Of a DNA stretch of 26,546 nucleotides, positions 1-7,131 are shown piece by piece. The first letter of the stretch is position 1; every line of letters begins with the position of its first letter. This DNA comes from Actinomycetota bacterium (GTDB lineage Bacteria; Actinomycetota; Thermoleophilia; UBA2241): NCBI GenBank assembly GCA_026392265.1, contig JAPLCL010000075.1, forward strand, positions 1 to 26,546, read 5' to 3'. The notes beneath the pieces were generated by a model that was not told the DNA's origin, ran no database searches, and saw only the letters and a list, made by a program, of their open reading frames with translations. The translations under genes were made by a program, and so were the position numbers.

Positions 1-1
1 C

Positions 2-181
2 GCGCGCTACGACGCCGCCTCGAGCAGCATCTTCAAGTGCGACACCTGCCAGGGCGCGCCCGAGTGCGTGACCTTCTGCCCCAACGGGGCCCTCGAGTTC
101 GTCGACGACGAGCAGCACGTGCGCTCGCGCAAGAAGGCGTACGCGGCCAAGTTCAAGGATGCCTTCCAGGAGGTGAGCTGA
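2..181 (+). CDS. C-terminal end of a 4Fe-4S ferredoxin-type protein (5' truncated)
   Basis: Only the last 59 codons are inside the window; the frame is open to the left edge and stops with TGA at 179-181. The visible part contains CDTCQGAPECVTFCP followed by NGALEFV, the pattern of the second 4Fe-4S site of a dicluster or polyferredoxin. The stop lies one base before the ATG of the aldehyde oxidoreductase gene, and the AGGAGGT Shine-Dalgarno for that gene (168-174) sits inside this gene, so the two are translationally linked. Small ferredoxin subunits encoded directly upstream of AOR genes (AorA-like) carry electrons from the tungsten enzyme to the next partner, and that is the inferred role here. 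The N-terminus and number of clusters cannot be seen. Confidence 0.85.
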   Translation, partial: ARYDAASSSIFKCDTCQGAPECVTFCPNGALEFVDDEQHVRSRKKAYAAKFKDAFQEVS

Positions 182-182
182 G

Positions 183-1988
183 ATGTTCGGTTGGACCGGC
201 ACCATCCTCCGCGTCGACCTCACCAAGGGCAAAGTGAGCCGTGAGGCGACCGACCCGCAGCTAGCGCGAGACTATCTCGGGGCACGCGGCCTCGGTGGCC
301 ACATCGTGCGCTCCGAGGTCGACCCCAAGACCGACGCTCTCGGCGCGGACAACAAGATCGTGTTCGCGCCGGGGCCTCTGACGGGCACCTTCGCGCCGTC
401 GGCCGGGCGCTTCGACGTCGTCACCAAGGGCCCGCTGAACGGCGTGCTCGCCGCTTCCAACTCCGGTGGCACGTTCGGCCCGGAGCTCAAGTACGCGGGC
501 TACGACGCCCTCATCATCGAGGGCAAGTCCGCCAAGCCCGTCTACCTCTGGATCAAGGACGACGAGGTCGAGATCCGCGACGCGGCGGCCCTCTGGGGGC
601 ACACCACCCCCGACGCCACCGACCTCGTGCGCGCCGAGACCGACGAAGACGCCAAGGTCTCGTGCATCGGGCCGGCCGGCGAGCACCTCTCGCCCATCTC
701 CAACATCATGAACGAGATGCACCGGGCCGCCGGCCGCACCGGGGTCGGAGCCGTGATGGGCTCCAAGAACATCAAGGCCGTCGCCGTGCTCGGCAGTGGC
801 GCCGTCAAGGTCGCCGACCCCGAGGGCTTCAAGGCCGCCGTGATGAAGGCGCGCCAGATGATCCAGGCTCACCCCGTCGGCGGCAGCGGCCTGAAGGCCT
901 ACGGCACCGACGTGCTCGTGAACATCCTCAATCAGACGGGCGCGCTGCCGACGCGCAACTTCCAGGACGGCTACTTCCCCACCGCCGACAAGACCGGCGG
1001 TGAGTCGCTCGCCGCCAAGCAGCTGATTCGGCCCAAGGGCTGCTTCAGCTGCATCATCTCCTGCGGCCGAGTCACCAAGGTCGACAGCCCGGACTACAAG
1101 GGCATCGGCGAGGGGCCGGAGTACGAGACCGCCTGGGCGTTCGGCGCCGACTGCGGTATCGACGACCTCGACGCCATCACCAAAGCCAACTTCCTCTGCA
1201 ACGAGTACGGCATGGATACCATCTCGCTGGGCTCCACGATCGCCTGCGCCATGGAGCTGTTCGAGCGGGGCATCATCACCACCAAGGACACCGACGGCGT
1301 GCAGCTCACGTTCGGCAACACCGCCGCGATGGTCGAGATGGTGGAAAAGGCCGGTAGGGGGGAGGGATTCGGCGCCAAGCTCGCGCAGGGCTCGTACCGC
1401 CTCGCCGACAGCTACGGTCACCCGGAGTACTCGATGACCTGCAAGAAGCAGGAGATGCCCGCCTACGACCCGCGCGGCGTCCAGGGCATCGGCCTCAACT
1501 ACGCGACCGGCAACCGTGGCGGCTGCCACGTGCGCGGCTACACAATCGCCATCGAGGTGCTGCAGAACGGCGCTGTGATGGACCCGCACGTCACCGACGA
1601 CAAGGCGGGACTGGGCGTCACATTCCAGGATCTCACGGCGGCGCTGGACTCGAGCGGTGCGTGTCTCTTCGCCACCTTCGGGATCGGCGGCGCCGAGCTC
1701 ACCGAGATGCTGGCGGCGCTGACCGGCGTGGACTACACGCTCGACGAGTTCATGCGTATCGGCGAGCGGATCTGGAACCAGGAGCGGCTGTGGAACCTCG
1801 AGGCCGGCTTCACCAGTGCGGACGACACGCTGCCGCGACGCTTGCTGACCGAGCCGATCAAGACCGGCCCGTCGAAGGGACACATCAGTCACCTCGACGA
1901 CATGCTGCCTGAGTACTACCAACTGCGCGGCTGGGATGAGAAGGGCGTGCCCGGAAAGGCGAAGCTGAAGGAGCTGACGCTGAACTGA
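183..1988 (+). CDS. aor: Aldehyde:ferredoxin oxidoreductase family, tungsten/molybdopterin catalytic subunit
   Basis: 601 residues, the normal length for the AOR family, whose members oxidise aldehydes to carboxylic acids (or run in reverse) at a tungsto- or molybdo-bispyranopterin next to one 4Fe-4S cluster. The N-terminus MFGWTGTILRVDL and the RGLGG motif near residue 35 are typical. The cluster ligands are all present: C287, C290 and C294 in CFSCIISC, and C494 in DSSGAC. GPEYET (about 311-316) and YDPRG (about 428-432) match the pterin-binding regions. Start ATG 183 has AGGAGGT eight bases upstream. The following moaD and NuoE/NuoF/NuoG-like genes lie on the same strand, so the enzyme probably passes electrons through the upstream ferredoxin to a flavin/NAD module. 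Substrate, and whether the metal is W or Mo, cannot be read from sequence. A benzoyl-CoA-reductase-type (BamB) role is a less likely alternative because the other bam genes are not seen. Confidence 0.95.
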   Translation: MFGWTGTILRVDLTKGKVSREATDPQLARDYLGARGLGGHIVRSEVDPKTDALGADNKIVFAPGPLTGTFAPSAGRFDVVTKGPLNGVLAASNSGGTFGPELKYAGYDALIIEGKSAKPVYLWIKDDEVEIRDAAALWGHTTPDATDLVRAETDEDAKVSCIGPAGEHLSPISNIMNEMHRAAGRTGVGAVMGSKNIKAVAVLGSGAVKVADPEGFKAAVMKARQMIQAHPVGGSGLKAYGTDVLVNILNQTGALPTRNFQDGYFPTADKTGGESLAAKQLIRPKGCFSCIISCGRVTKVDSPDYKGIGEGPEYETAWAFGADCGIDDLDAITKANFLCNEYGMDTISLGSTIACAMELFERGIITTKDTDGVQLTFGNTAAMVEMVEKAGRGEGFGAKLAQGSYRLADSYGHPEYSMTCKKQEMPAYDPRGVQGIGLNYATGNRGGCHVRGYTIAIEVLQNGAVMDPHVTDDKAGLGVTFQDLTAALDSSGACLFATFGIGGAELTEMLAALTGVDYTLDEFMRIGERIWNQERLWNLEAGFTSADDTLPRRLLTEPIKTGPSKGHISHLDDMLPEYYQLRGWDEKGVPGKAKLKELTLN

Positions 1989-2000
1989 CGGGAGCCGGCG

Positions 2001-2045
2001 CCGGGCGGAAGGCGAGCTGCGCCGCAGCTCTGACGATCCGCCCGG
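2001..2045 (+). promoter_or_regulatory. Nested perfect hairpin between the AOR gene and moaD
   Basis: An outer 9-bp inverted repeat, CCGGGCGGA (2001-2009) with TCCGCCCGG (2037-2045), encloses an inner 7-bp repeat, GAGCTGC (2014-2020) with GCAGCTC (2024-2030), closed by a 3-base loop. Both stems are exact. It fills most of the only sizeable gap (81 bp) in an otherwise tightly packed operon. There is no T-tract, so it looks more like an mRNA processing, stability or attenuation element that sets moaD-nuoEFG levels relative to the AOR gene than a full terminator. The structure is seen; the role is inferred. Confidence 0.6.
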
Positions 2046-2069
2046 CCCCCCCGCAGTGGAGCACGCACG

Positions 2070-2342
2070 ATGATCGTCAAGTACTTCGCGACCATCAGGA
2101 CGTACACGGGCGAGACCGAGCGGCGCATCGACGACGCGCCCGCGGGCATGCGCGAGCTGCTGACGTCGCTCGCGGCACGCTACGGTACGGCCTTCCGCCG
2201 CGCCGTGTTCTCGGGCGACCAGCTCAGCGGCGAGATCATCATCCTCGTAAACGGGCGCAACGTGGTCCACCTCGAGGGGCTCGATACGCCGCTGAAGGCC
2301 AGCGACGAAGTCTCGATCTTCCCAATGGTGGCCGGCGGATGA
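2070..2342 (+). CDS. moaD: MoaD/ThiS-type sulfur carrier for pyranopterin cofactor synthesis
   Basis: 90 residues with a beta-grasp fold pattern (MIVKYFATIRTYTG, then INILVNG-like ILVNGRNV, then DEVSIFPMVAGG). It ends in the Gly-Gly that MoaD proteins need for adenylation and thiocarboxylation. MoaD donates sulfur to form the dithiolene of molybdopterin, which holds W or Mo in AOR enzymes. Start ATG 2070 is preceded by GTGGAG at about 2056-2061. AOR-family genes often carry a dedicated moaD neighbour, so this copy probably serves the enzyme encoded upstream. It lies 81 bp after the AOR stop, behind a nested hairpin, and 16 bp before the NuoE-like gene. Confidence 0.92.
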   Translation: MIVKYFATIRTYTGETERRIDDAPAGMRELLTSLAARYGTAFRRAVFSGDQLSGEIIILVNGRNVVHLEGLDTPLKASDEVSIFPMVAGG

Positions 2343-2358
2343 CCGGGAGGGCGCGGAC

Positions 2359-2850
2359 GTGAGCGAGACTCAGGCCACCGATACCGGCCGCGTAGCAGCC
2401 GTCCTGGCTCGCTATCCTCGCCACGATCCGGGCGACCTCGTGAACATCCTGCACGACCTGCAGGCCGAGTTCCGCTACCTCACCGAGACGGCGTTGCAGG
2501 AGGCGGCGGCCTACCTGGGACTACCGCCCGCGCAGGTCTACGGCGTGACCACCTTCTACCACGGCTTTCACACCGAGCCCCGCGGCGAGCACACCTGCAC
2601 TGTCTGCATGGGCACCGCCTGTCATGTGCGCGGCGCGCCGCGGCTCCTGGAACAGCTTGAACGGGATACGGGGGTCGCGGCAGGCGGCACGACGCCGGAC
2701 CTGTCGCTGAACGTCGAGGAGGTCAGCTGCGTGGGCGCCTGCGCTATCGGCCCGCTCGTCATCCTCGACGGTGACACCCACGGTCATATGACGGCCGACG
2801 ACCTCTCCCGTCTGGTCACAAAGCTCCTCGACAACGAGGGGCGGGAATGA
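2359..2850 (+). CDS. nuoE: NuoE-like (24 kDa) 2Fe-2S subunit
   Basis: 163 residues with the thioredoxin-like 2Fe-2S fold of NuoE, HydC and HndA. The four ligands are visible as C83 and C88 in CMGTACH, and C124 and C128 in CVGACAIGP. The helical N-terminal part containing LVNILHDLQAEFRYLT is also standard. The start is GTG at 2359 with GGGAGG at 2345-2350. The stop overlaps the next start (ATGA, 2847-2850), so it should be made in step with the NuoF-like subunit. In this operon it would pass electrons between the flavin subunit and its partners rather than belong to a complete complex I, since no membrane Nuo genes are present. Confidence 0.93.
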   Translation: MSETQATDTGRVAAVLARYPRHDPGDLVNILHDLQAEFRYLTETALQEAAAYLGLPPAQVYGVTTFYHGFHTEPRGEHTCTVCMGTACHVRGAPRLLEQLERDTGVAAGGTTPDLSLNVEEVSCVGACAIGPLVILDGDTHGHMTADDLSRLVTKLLDNEGRE

Positions 2851-4700
2851 CCGCGAAGCTTGCCGATCCGGGAGCGCTGGCGCGCTATCGAGACGCGCTG
2901 GGCGACCTCAGGAGCCCCCGCCAGGAGGTCATCGCCGTATGCGTCGGCACTGGCTGCCGGGCAAACGGGGCCATCGCGGTGTACGAGGCCTTGCGAGCCA
3001 AGGTCGAGGCGCTCGGCGCCGTCCGCGAGGTCGAGGCGCGCGCCACCGGCTGCCAGGGGTTCTGCCAGGGCGGCCCGCTGCTGCTGCTGGTTCCCGAGGG
3101 CATCGTCTACGAGCATGTGCGCATCGAGGACGTGTCCGAGATCGTCGAGAAGACGGTGCTCGGCGGCGAGATCGTCGAGCGGCTGCTCTGCGTGGACTCC
3201 GCGACGAACCTGCAGTGCCGCCGGGACGAGGAGATCCCCTTCTACCGCCACCAGCAGCGCCTTCTGCTGCGCGACAACGGCCTCCTCGACCCGACCTCCA
3301 TCGACGACTACATCGCCCTCGGCGGGTACTCGGCCCTGAGCCGGGCCCTGGAGATGGGGCCTGTGGCGGTCCTCGAAGAGGTCAAGCGCTCCGGCCTGCG
3401 CGGGCGTGGTGGCGCCGGCTTTCCGACGGGCCGCAAGTGGGAGGCGTGTCGCAACGCCTCCGGCGATCTGAAGTACGTGGTCTGCAACGCCGACGAGGGC
3501 GACCCCGGGGCCTTCATGGACGACGCGCTGCTCGAGGGCAACCCGCACAGCGTGCTCGAGGGCATGATCATCGGCGCTCTCGCGATGGGCGCGCGCGAGG
3601 GTCACGTGTACGTCCGTCAGGAGTATCCCGTGGCCGTCGAGCGCATCACGCGCGCCATCTCACAGGCGCGCGAGCTCGGCCTGCTGGGCGAGGCCATCCT
3701 CGGCAGCGAGCTGTACTTCGACGTGCAGGTCAGCCGTGGCGGCGGGGCGTTCGTGTGCGGCGAGGCGAGCGCCATGATGGCCTCGCTCGAAGGACGGCGG
3801 GGAGTGCCGCGCCGGCGGCTCATCCACCTCTCCGAGCGTGGCCTCTGGGGGAGGCCCACCAACCTCAACAACGTCGAGACGTGGGCAAACGTGCCTCACA
3901 TCGTGCTCAAGGGCTCTGGCTGGTTCTCCTCCATCGGCACCGAAGGCTCCACGGGCACCAAGATCTTCTCGCTCGTCGGCAAGGTCAGCAACACCGGTCT
4001 CGTCGAGGTGCCGATGGGCACGACCTTGCGCGAGATCGTCTTCGGCGCCGGCGGAGGCATCCCCGACGGCAAGGCGTTCAAGGCCGTCCAGACCGGCGGT
4101 CCGTCCGGGGGCTGCCTGCCGGCGGACAGGCTCGACGTGCCGGTGGACTTCGACACGCTTGAGGCCGAGGGCTCCATGATGGGGTCCGGCGGTATGATCG
4201 TGATGGACGAGGACACCTGCATGGTGGACGTGGCCAAGTACTTCCTGCGCTTCCTGGCCTCCGAGTCGTGCGGCAACTGCACCTCCTGCCGCGACGGGCT
4301 CGCCCTCCTGCACGACCTGCTCGGCGACATCACCGAGGGCAGCGGCACGCGGCAGACCATCGCCCTCGTCGAGGAGCTCGCCGACACCGTCGAGGCCACG
4401 TCGCTCTGCGCCCTCGGCACGAGCGCGGTCAATCCGGTGCTGTCCACGCTGCGGTACTTCCGCGACGAGTATCTCGCGCACGTGGACGAGAAGCGCTGCC
4501 CCGCAGGGGTCTGCAAGGCGCTCATCACCTTCAGCATCGACGCGGAGCGCTGCAACGGCTGTACGCTCTGCGCCGCTCGCTGCCCTCAGGATGCCGTTAT
4601 CGGAGAGAAGAAGCAGCCGCACACGATCACGCAGGGACTCTGCATCAAGTGCGGCATCTGCAGGGACGTCTGCAAACGCGACGCCGTGCTGGTGCAGTAG
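2847..4700 (+). CDS. nuoF: HydB/NuoF-like FMN and NAD(P)-binding subunit with extra FeS domains
   Basis: 617 residues, much longer than plain NuoF (about 430), with the HydB/HndC layout. Domains: an N-terminal thioredoxin-like 2Fe-2S domain (C32, C37, C69, C73); the FMN/NADH core with GLRGRGGAGFPTGRKWE (about 183-199), CNADEGDPGAF (213-223) and GGGAFVCGEASAM (298-310); an SLBB region; the NuoF 4Fe-4S site ESCGNCTSCRDG (C475, C478, C481) plus C521; then CPAGVC (551-556) and two C-terminal 4Fe-4S sites (C569, C572, C575, C579 and C599, C602, C605, C609). This architecture is shared with NAD-dependent and bifurcating [FeFe]-hydrogenases and with NuoEF modules attached to AOR enzymes. The usual proline-rich PRPxPP stretch before GLWG reads PRRRLIHLSERGLWG here. 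NAD(P) coupling is confident; bifurcation is inferred. Confidence 0.94.
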   Translation: MTAKLADPGALARYRDALGDLRSPRQEVIAVCVGTGCRANGAIAVYEALRAKVEALGAVREVEARATGCQGFCQGGPLLLLVPEGIVYEHVRIEDVSEIVEKTVLGGEIVERLLCVDSATNLQCRRDEEIPFYRHQQRLLLRDNGLLDPTSIDDYIALGGYSALSRALEMGPVAVLEEVKRSGLRGRGGAGFPTGRKWEACRNASGDLKYVVCNADEGDPGAFMDDALLEGNPHSVLEGMIIGALAMGAREGHVYVRQEYPVAVERITRAISQARELGLLGEAILGSELYFDVQVSRGGGAFVCGEASAMMASLEGRRGVPRRRLIHLSERGLWGRPTNLNNVETWANVPHIVLKGSGWFSSIGTEGSTGTKIFSLVGKVSNTGLVEVPMGTTLREIVFGAGGGIPDGKAFKAVQTGGPSGGCLPADRLDVPVDFDTLEAEGSMMGSGGMIVMDEDTCMVDVAKYFLRFLASESCGNCTSCRDGLALLHDLLGDITEGSGTRQTIALVEELADTVEATSLCALGTSAVNPVLSTLRYFRDEYLAHVDEKRCPAGVCKALITFSIDAERCNGCTLCAARCPQDAVIGEKKQPHTITQGLCIKCGICRDVCKRDAVLVQ

Positions 4701-4709
4701 GAGGCCGCG

Positions 4710-5474
4710 GTGAACGTCGAGCTGATCGTCGACGATGTACAGGTCACCGCTGAGGCCGGTGAGAGCGTCCTCGACGTCGCACGCCACGCCGGGCGGGACA
4801 TCCCGGCGCTCTGTCACCACGAGGCGGTGCCGACCATCGCTTCCTGCCGCCTCTGCCTCATGGAGGTGCGCCGGCCGGGCCGCGACTGGGTGCAGCTCAC
4901 GACCTCGTGCGACTACCCCGTGTCGGCCGGGCTCGTCGTGGTGACCGACTCAGCGCGCATCCGCAAACACCGCGCCATGAACCTGGAGCTGCTGCTGCGA
5001 CGTGCCCCGGACGCCCCGGTCCTCCGGCAGCTCGCGGCGCAGCTCGACGTGACGGAGCCGCGGTTCGCTCCAGTCACCGACGCGCCGCTCCCCGACTGCA
5101 TCCTGTGCGAGCTCTGCGTGCGCGTGTGCTCCGCGCTGGGTTACAACGCCCTGGCGGCGATCGGCCGCGGAGCCCACAAGAGCGTGGGTCCGCCCTTTGG
5201 CCAGATGGAGGCGCCGGATTGCGTGGGCTGCGGCTCCTGCTATGAGGCTTGCCCGACCGCGTGCATTCCGATGGAGGACACGGCCACGACGCGCGCGATC
5301 TGGGGCCGCACCTTCGAGCTTCTCGCCTGCGAGCGGTGCGGCAGGCCGATCACGACCGAGGCGCACGCCGCGACGATGGCCGCCAAAGCGGACCTGCCAG
5401 TGAAGAGCGACCACCTCTGTGATGTCTGTAAGAGGCGCATCGTGAGCGAGCGCCTCGCTTCACCGGGAAGATGA
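4710..5474 (+). CDS. NuoG N-terminus-like multi-FeS protein (HoxU/HydA-N type), no molybdopterin domain
   Basis: 254 residues. Residues 1-80 form a plant-type 2Fe-2S domain with C35, C46, C49 and C67. Two 4Fe-4S sites follow: C130, C133, C136, C140 and C171, C174, C177, C181, with C185 close by. The histidine/cysteine motif for the N3-type cluster normally found between these domains is missing: the linker at about 84-125 has no Cys. After the clusters, two further pairs, CERC (207-210) and CDVC (237-240), resemble a zinc ribbon or an extra FeS site. Start GTG 4710 lies five bases after GGAGG (4700-4704), which overlaps the upstream stop. It is the last gene of the operon and probably forms the electron bridge between the NuoEF module and the AOR/ferredoxin side. 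No clear terminator separates it from the convergent gene. Confidence 0.88.
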   Translation: MNVELIVDDVQVTAEAGESVLDVARHAGRDIPALCHHEAVPTIASCRLCLMEVRRPGRDWVQLTTSCDYPVSAGLVVVTDSARIRKHRAMNLELLLRRAPDAPVLRQLAAQLDVTEPRFAPVTDAPLPDCILCELCVRVCSALGYNALAAIGRGAHKSVGPPFGQMEAPDCVGCGSCYEACPTACIPMEDTATTRAIWGRTFELLACERCGRPITTEAHAATMAAKADLPVKSDHLCDVCKRRIVSERLASPGR

Positions 5475-5480
5475 GGCCGA

Positions 5481-5873
5481 TCACTTCTCGGCGACGAGGA
5501 CGGCGCGTTCTTCCATCAGCGCCAGCAGCGTGCCGTCAGGGTCGCGGAAGAACGCCAGCCAGAGCTGCTCCGATTCGCCCTCGTGGGCCAGACGCGGCGG
5601 CCGTTCAAACGGCGTGCCGCGACGCTTGAAGCCGCGGTATGCCTTGTCGATGTCGTCGACGCGGAAGTACAGGAGCGGGTGGGACACATCGGGGCCCGGC
5701 TCTGCCTCCCCGACGTACAACCTGATCCCCCCGCAATCGAAGAACGCCATCTTTCGTTCTTGCGATTCGAACAGCAGCGGGAGGCGAAGCACGTCGCGGT
5801 AGAAGGTGACTGCCCGAGCGATGTCGGTCACAGCCATATGGATCTGCCCGATAGGACCCAGCTTGATCGCCAT
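5481..5873 (-). CDS. VOC-superfamily (glyoxalase/dioxygenase-fold) protein
   Basis: 130 residues using ATG at 5873, which is preceded by GGGGAGG about six bases upstream; longer upstream starts lack a ribosome site. Two beta-alpha-beta-beta-beta units typical of the vicinal oxygen chelate fold are visible. The first starts IGQIHMAVTDIARAVTFYRD and the second SHPLLYFRVDDIDKAYRGF, ending in FRDPDGTLLALMEE. Likely metal ligands are H12, a glutamate near VGE, the His of SHPLLYF and the Glu after LLALM. VOC proteins include glyoxalase I, methylmalonyl-CoA epimerase, dioxygenases and resistance proteins, and nothing here selects one of these. It is convergent with the redox operon, six bases away, and downstream of the CDF transporter on the same strand. 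Confidence 0.88.
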   Translation of the reverse strand: MAIKLGPIGQIHMAVTDIARAVTFYRDVLRLPLLFESQERKMAFFDCGGIRLYVGEAEPGPDVSHPLLYFRVDDIDKAYRGFKRRGTPFERPPRLAHEGESEQLWLAFFRDPDGTLLALMEERAVLVAEK

Positions 5874-6032
5874 GTGTAACCTCCCCGATCCTCGACGCGA
5901 CGAAGCCGCGGGAGCGCCGGAGCCCGACGAGGCCGCCACCGCGCCACCGCGCCCGAAGCCGGGGCAGGACGGAGGTCGGCCGGCGGGCGATGCTCTCCAG
6001 CGCGAAGCGCCGCGGCTTCATCTCGATTGCAG

Positions 6033-6060
6033 GTATCGGCCGGCGGCACGCGGGACTTCA
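6033..6060 (-). promoter_or_regulatory. Weak sigma-28-like promoter in the 229-bp gap upstream of the VOC gene
   Basis: The 229 bp between the CDF stop (6103) and the VOC start (5873) hold no convincing gene. On the minus strand TGAAG begins at 6060 and GCCGATAC occupies 6040-6033, with 16 bases between TGAA and GCCGATAC. The sigma-28 consensus is TAAA-N14-16-GCCGATAA, so this is one mismatch in the -35 and one at the end of the -10. The spacing equals that of the stronger site at 22234-22261. GCCGATAC alone is expected about once by chance in a window of this size, so confidence is low. Confidence 0.3.
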
Positions 6061-6102
6061 GCAACAGGCGTGGCCACCGATGAAGACGCTTTTCTCGGCT
6101 TC

Positions 6103-7035
6103 TCAGGAGGCCGGCGCCTCGGCAACGGCACCGCGCGGCACCTCGACTTCGATGAAGATCCGGCTCACTTCGGGGTACGGCCCGTTGATGCGCTCCTCGA
6201 TGCGATGCACGGCGGCGTGGATCTCCTCGGCCGGCAGTCCCGGCGTGAACTGGACCTCGATGTTGAGAAGGACGTCGTCGGGGCCGAGGTGCATGGTGAG
6301 CACCACGCCGAGGCCGACCACCGCCGGATCGGCCAAAGCGATCTCGCGAATGGCGGCCACCAGCTCCGGGTCGGCCGCCTCGCCGACCAGCAGGCTGCGG
6401 CTCTCGTACGCGAGCCACAATGCCGCGATGATGAGGATGGAGCCTATGACGACGGACGCCACGCCGTCGAGCACCGGCGCCTGGAGCTGATGGCTCAGGA
6501 ACACGCCACAGAAGGCGACCACGAGGCCCAGCAGGGCCGCCGTGTCTTCGAACAGTACCGTGAACAGGCTGGGATCCTTGCCGTGGTGGATGGCGGCCAA
6601 TGTACGCCGCGATCCCCTGGTCTTGCGGAAGACGCGCCACGCGACACTGAACGAGAGGCTCTCGAAGACCATGGCCAGCGCCAGAACGATGTAGTTGATG
6701 GCGGGGTTCTCGAGGGGCGTCGGGTGCTGGATATGGATGATGCCCTCGTAGATCGACATGCCGCCGCCGATGCCGAAGATGCTCACGGCGACGATGAGGC
6801 TCCAGAAGTAGACCTCCATGCCGTGCCCGAAGGGATGGTGCTCGTCGGCGGGCCGGGCGCCACGGCGAAGGCCGTGGAAGAGCAGCCCGCCGTTACCGGT
6901 GTCGACCAGCGAGTGGATGCCCTCGCTGATCATCGCCGAGCTGCCGGTCATGCTGCCGGCGACGAACTTGATGACCGCGATGGCGGCGTTGCCGATGATC
7001 GCGGCGATCACGGCTTTCTTGGACTCGGCAGCCAT
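6103..7035 (-). CDS. Cation diffusion facilitator (CDF) family metal transporter, ZnT9-like
   Basis: 310 residues starting at ATG 7035. It is an inner-membrane antiporter type that exports Zn2+ or similar divalent cations. The TM2 metal site SEGIHSLVDT supplies H41 and D45. A loop PADEHHPFGHG (about 62-72) precedes TM3, and the TM5 region reads LFEDTAALLG (about 161-170), a signature of the ZnT9-like branch. Six hydrophobic segments are followed by a C-terminal cytoplasmic ferredoxin-like domain with VLTMHLGPDDVLLNIEVQF. A -10-like TACACT within TGGTACACT ends exactly six bases before the ATG and there is no Shine-Dalgarno, so the mRNA is probably leaderless. It is divergent from the zinc-ribbon gene. 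The metal transported cannot be determined. Confidence 0.93.
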   Translation of the reverse strand: MAAESKKAVIAAIIGNAAIAVIKFVAGSMTGSSAMISEGIHSLVDTGNGGLLFHGLRRGARPADEHHPFGHGMEVYFWSLIVAVSIFGIGGGMSIYEGIIHIQHPTPLENPAINYIVLALAMVFESLSFSVAWRVFRKTRGSRRTLAAIHHGKDPSLFTVLFEDTAALLGLVVAFCGVFLSHQLQAPVLDGVASVVIGSILIIAALWLAYESRSLLVGEAADPELVAAIREIALADPAVVGLGVVLTMHLGPDDVLLNIEVQFTPGLPAEEIHAAVHRIEERINGPYPEVSRIFIEVEVPRGAVAEAPAS

Positions 7036-7131
7036 GCGGGCAGTGTACCAGCGACCACAGACCCGGTGTTCACCTGTAGGACGATCCGCGCTGAACGGGT
7101 ACACTACAACCACCGTCTTGAAGGGAGGGTC
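7036..7131. promoter_or_regulatory. Divergent promoter region between the CDF and zinc-ribbon genes
   Basis: On the minus strand an extended -10 TGGTACACT (7050-7042) is followed by six bases and the CDF ATG, predicting a leaderless transcript. On the plus strand a -10-like TACACT lies at 7100-7105, with a weak TGTAGG 19 bases upstream. This would give a leader of about 20 bases carrying AAGGGAGGG (7121-7129) for the zinc-ribbon gene. Both hexamers are identical (TACACT) and face outward. Confidence 0.55.

Noticed and set aside
1750..1770. GCCGATAC on the minus strand inside the AOR gene
   Set aside because: There is no TAAA-like box at the required distance and it lies within coding sequence.
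261..2270. 669-codon open frame on the minus strand across the AOR gene
   Set aside because: It is a shadow of GC-rich third codon positions; the plus strand encodes a complete AOR with all cluster cysteines.
5605..6021. 138-codon minus-strand frame starting just after the sigma-28-like site
   Set aside because: Its second half lies in the wrong frame of the VOC gene and is Arg/Pro-rich nonsense; no ribosome site is seen.
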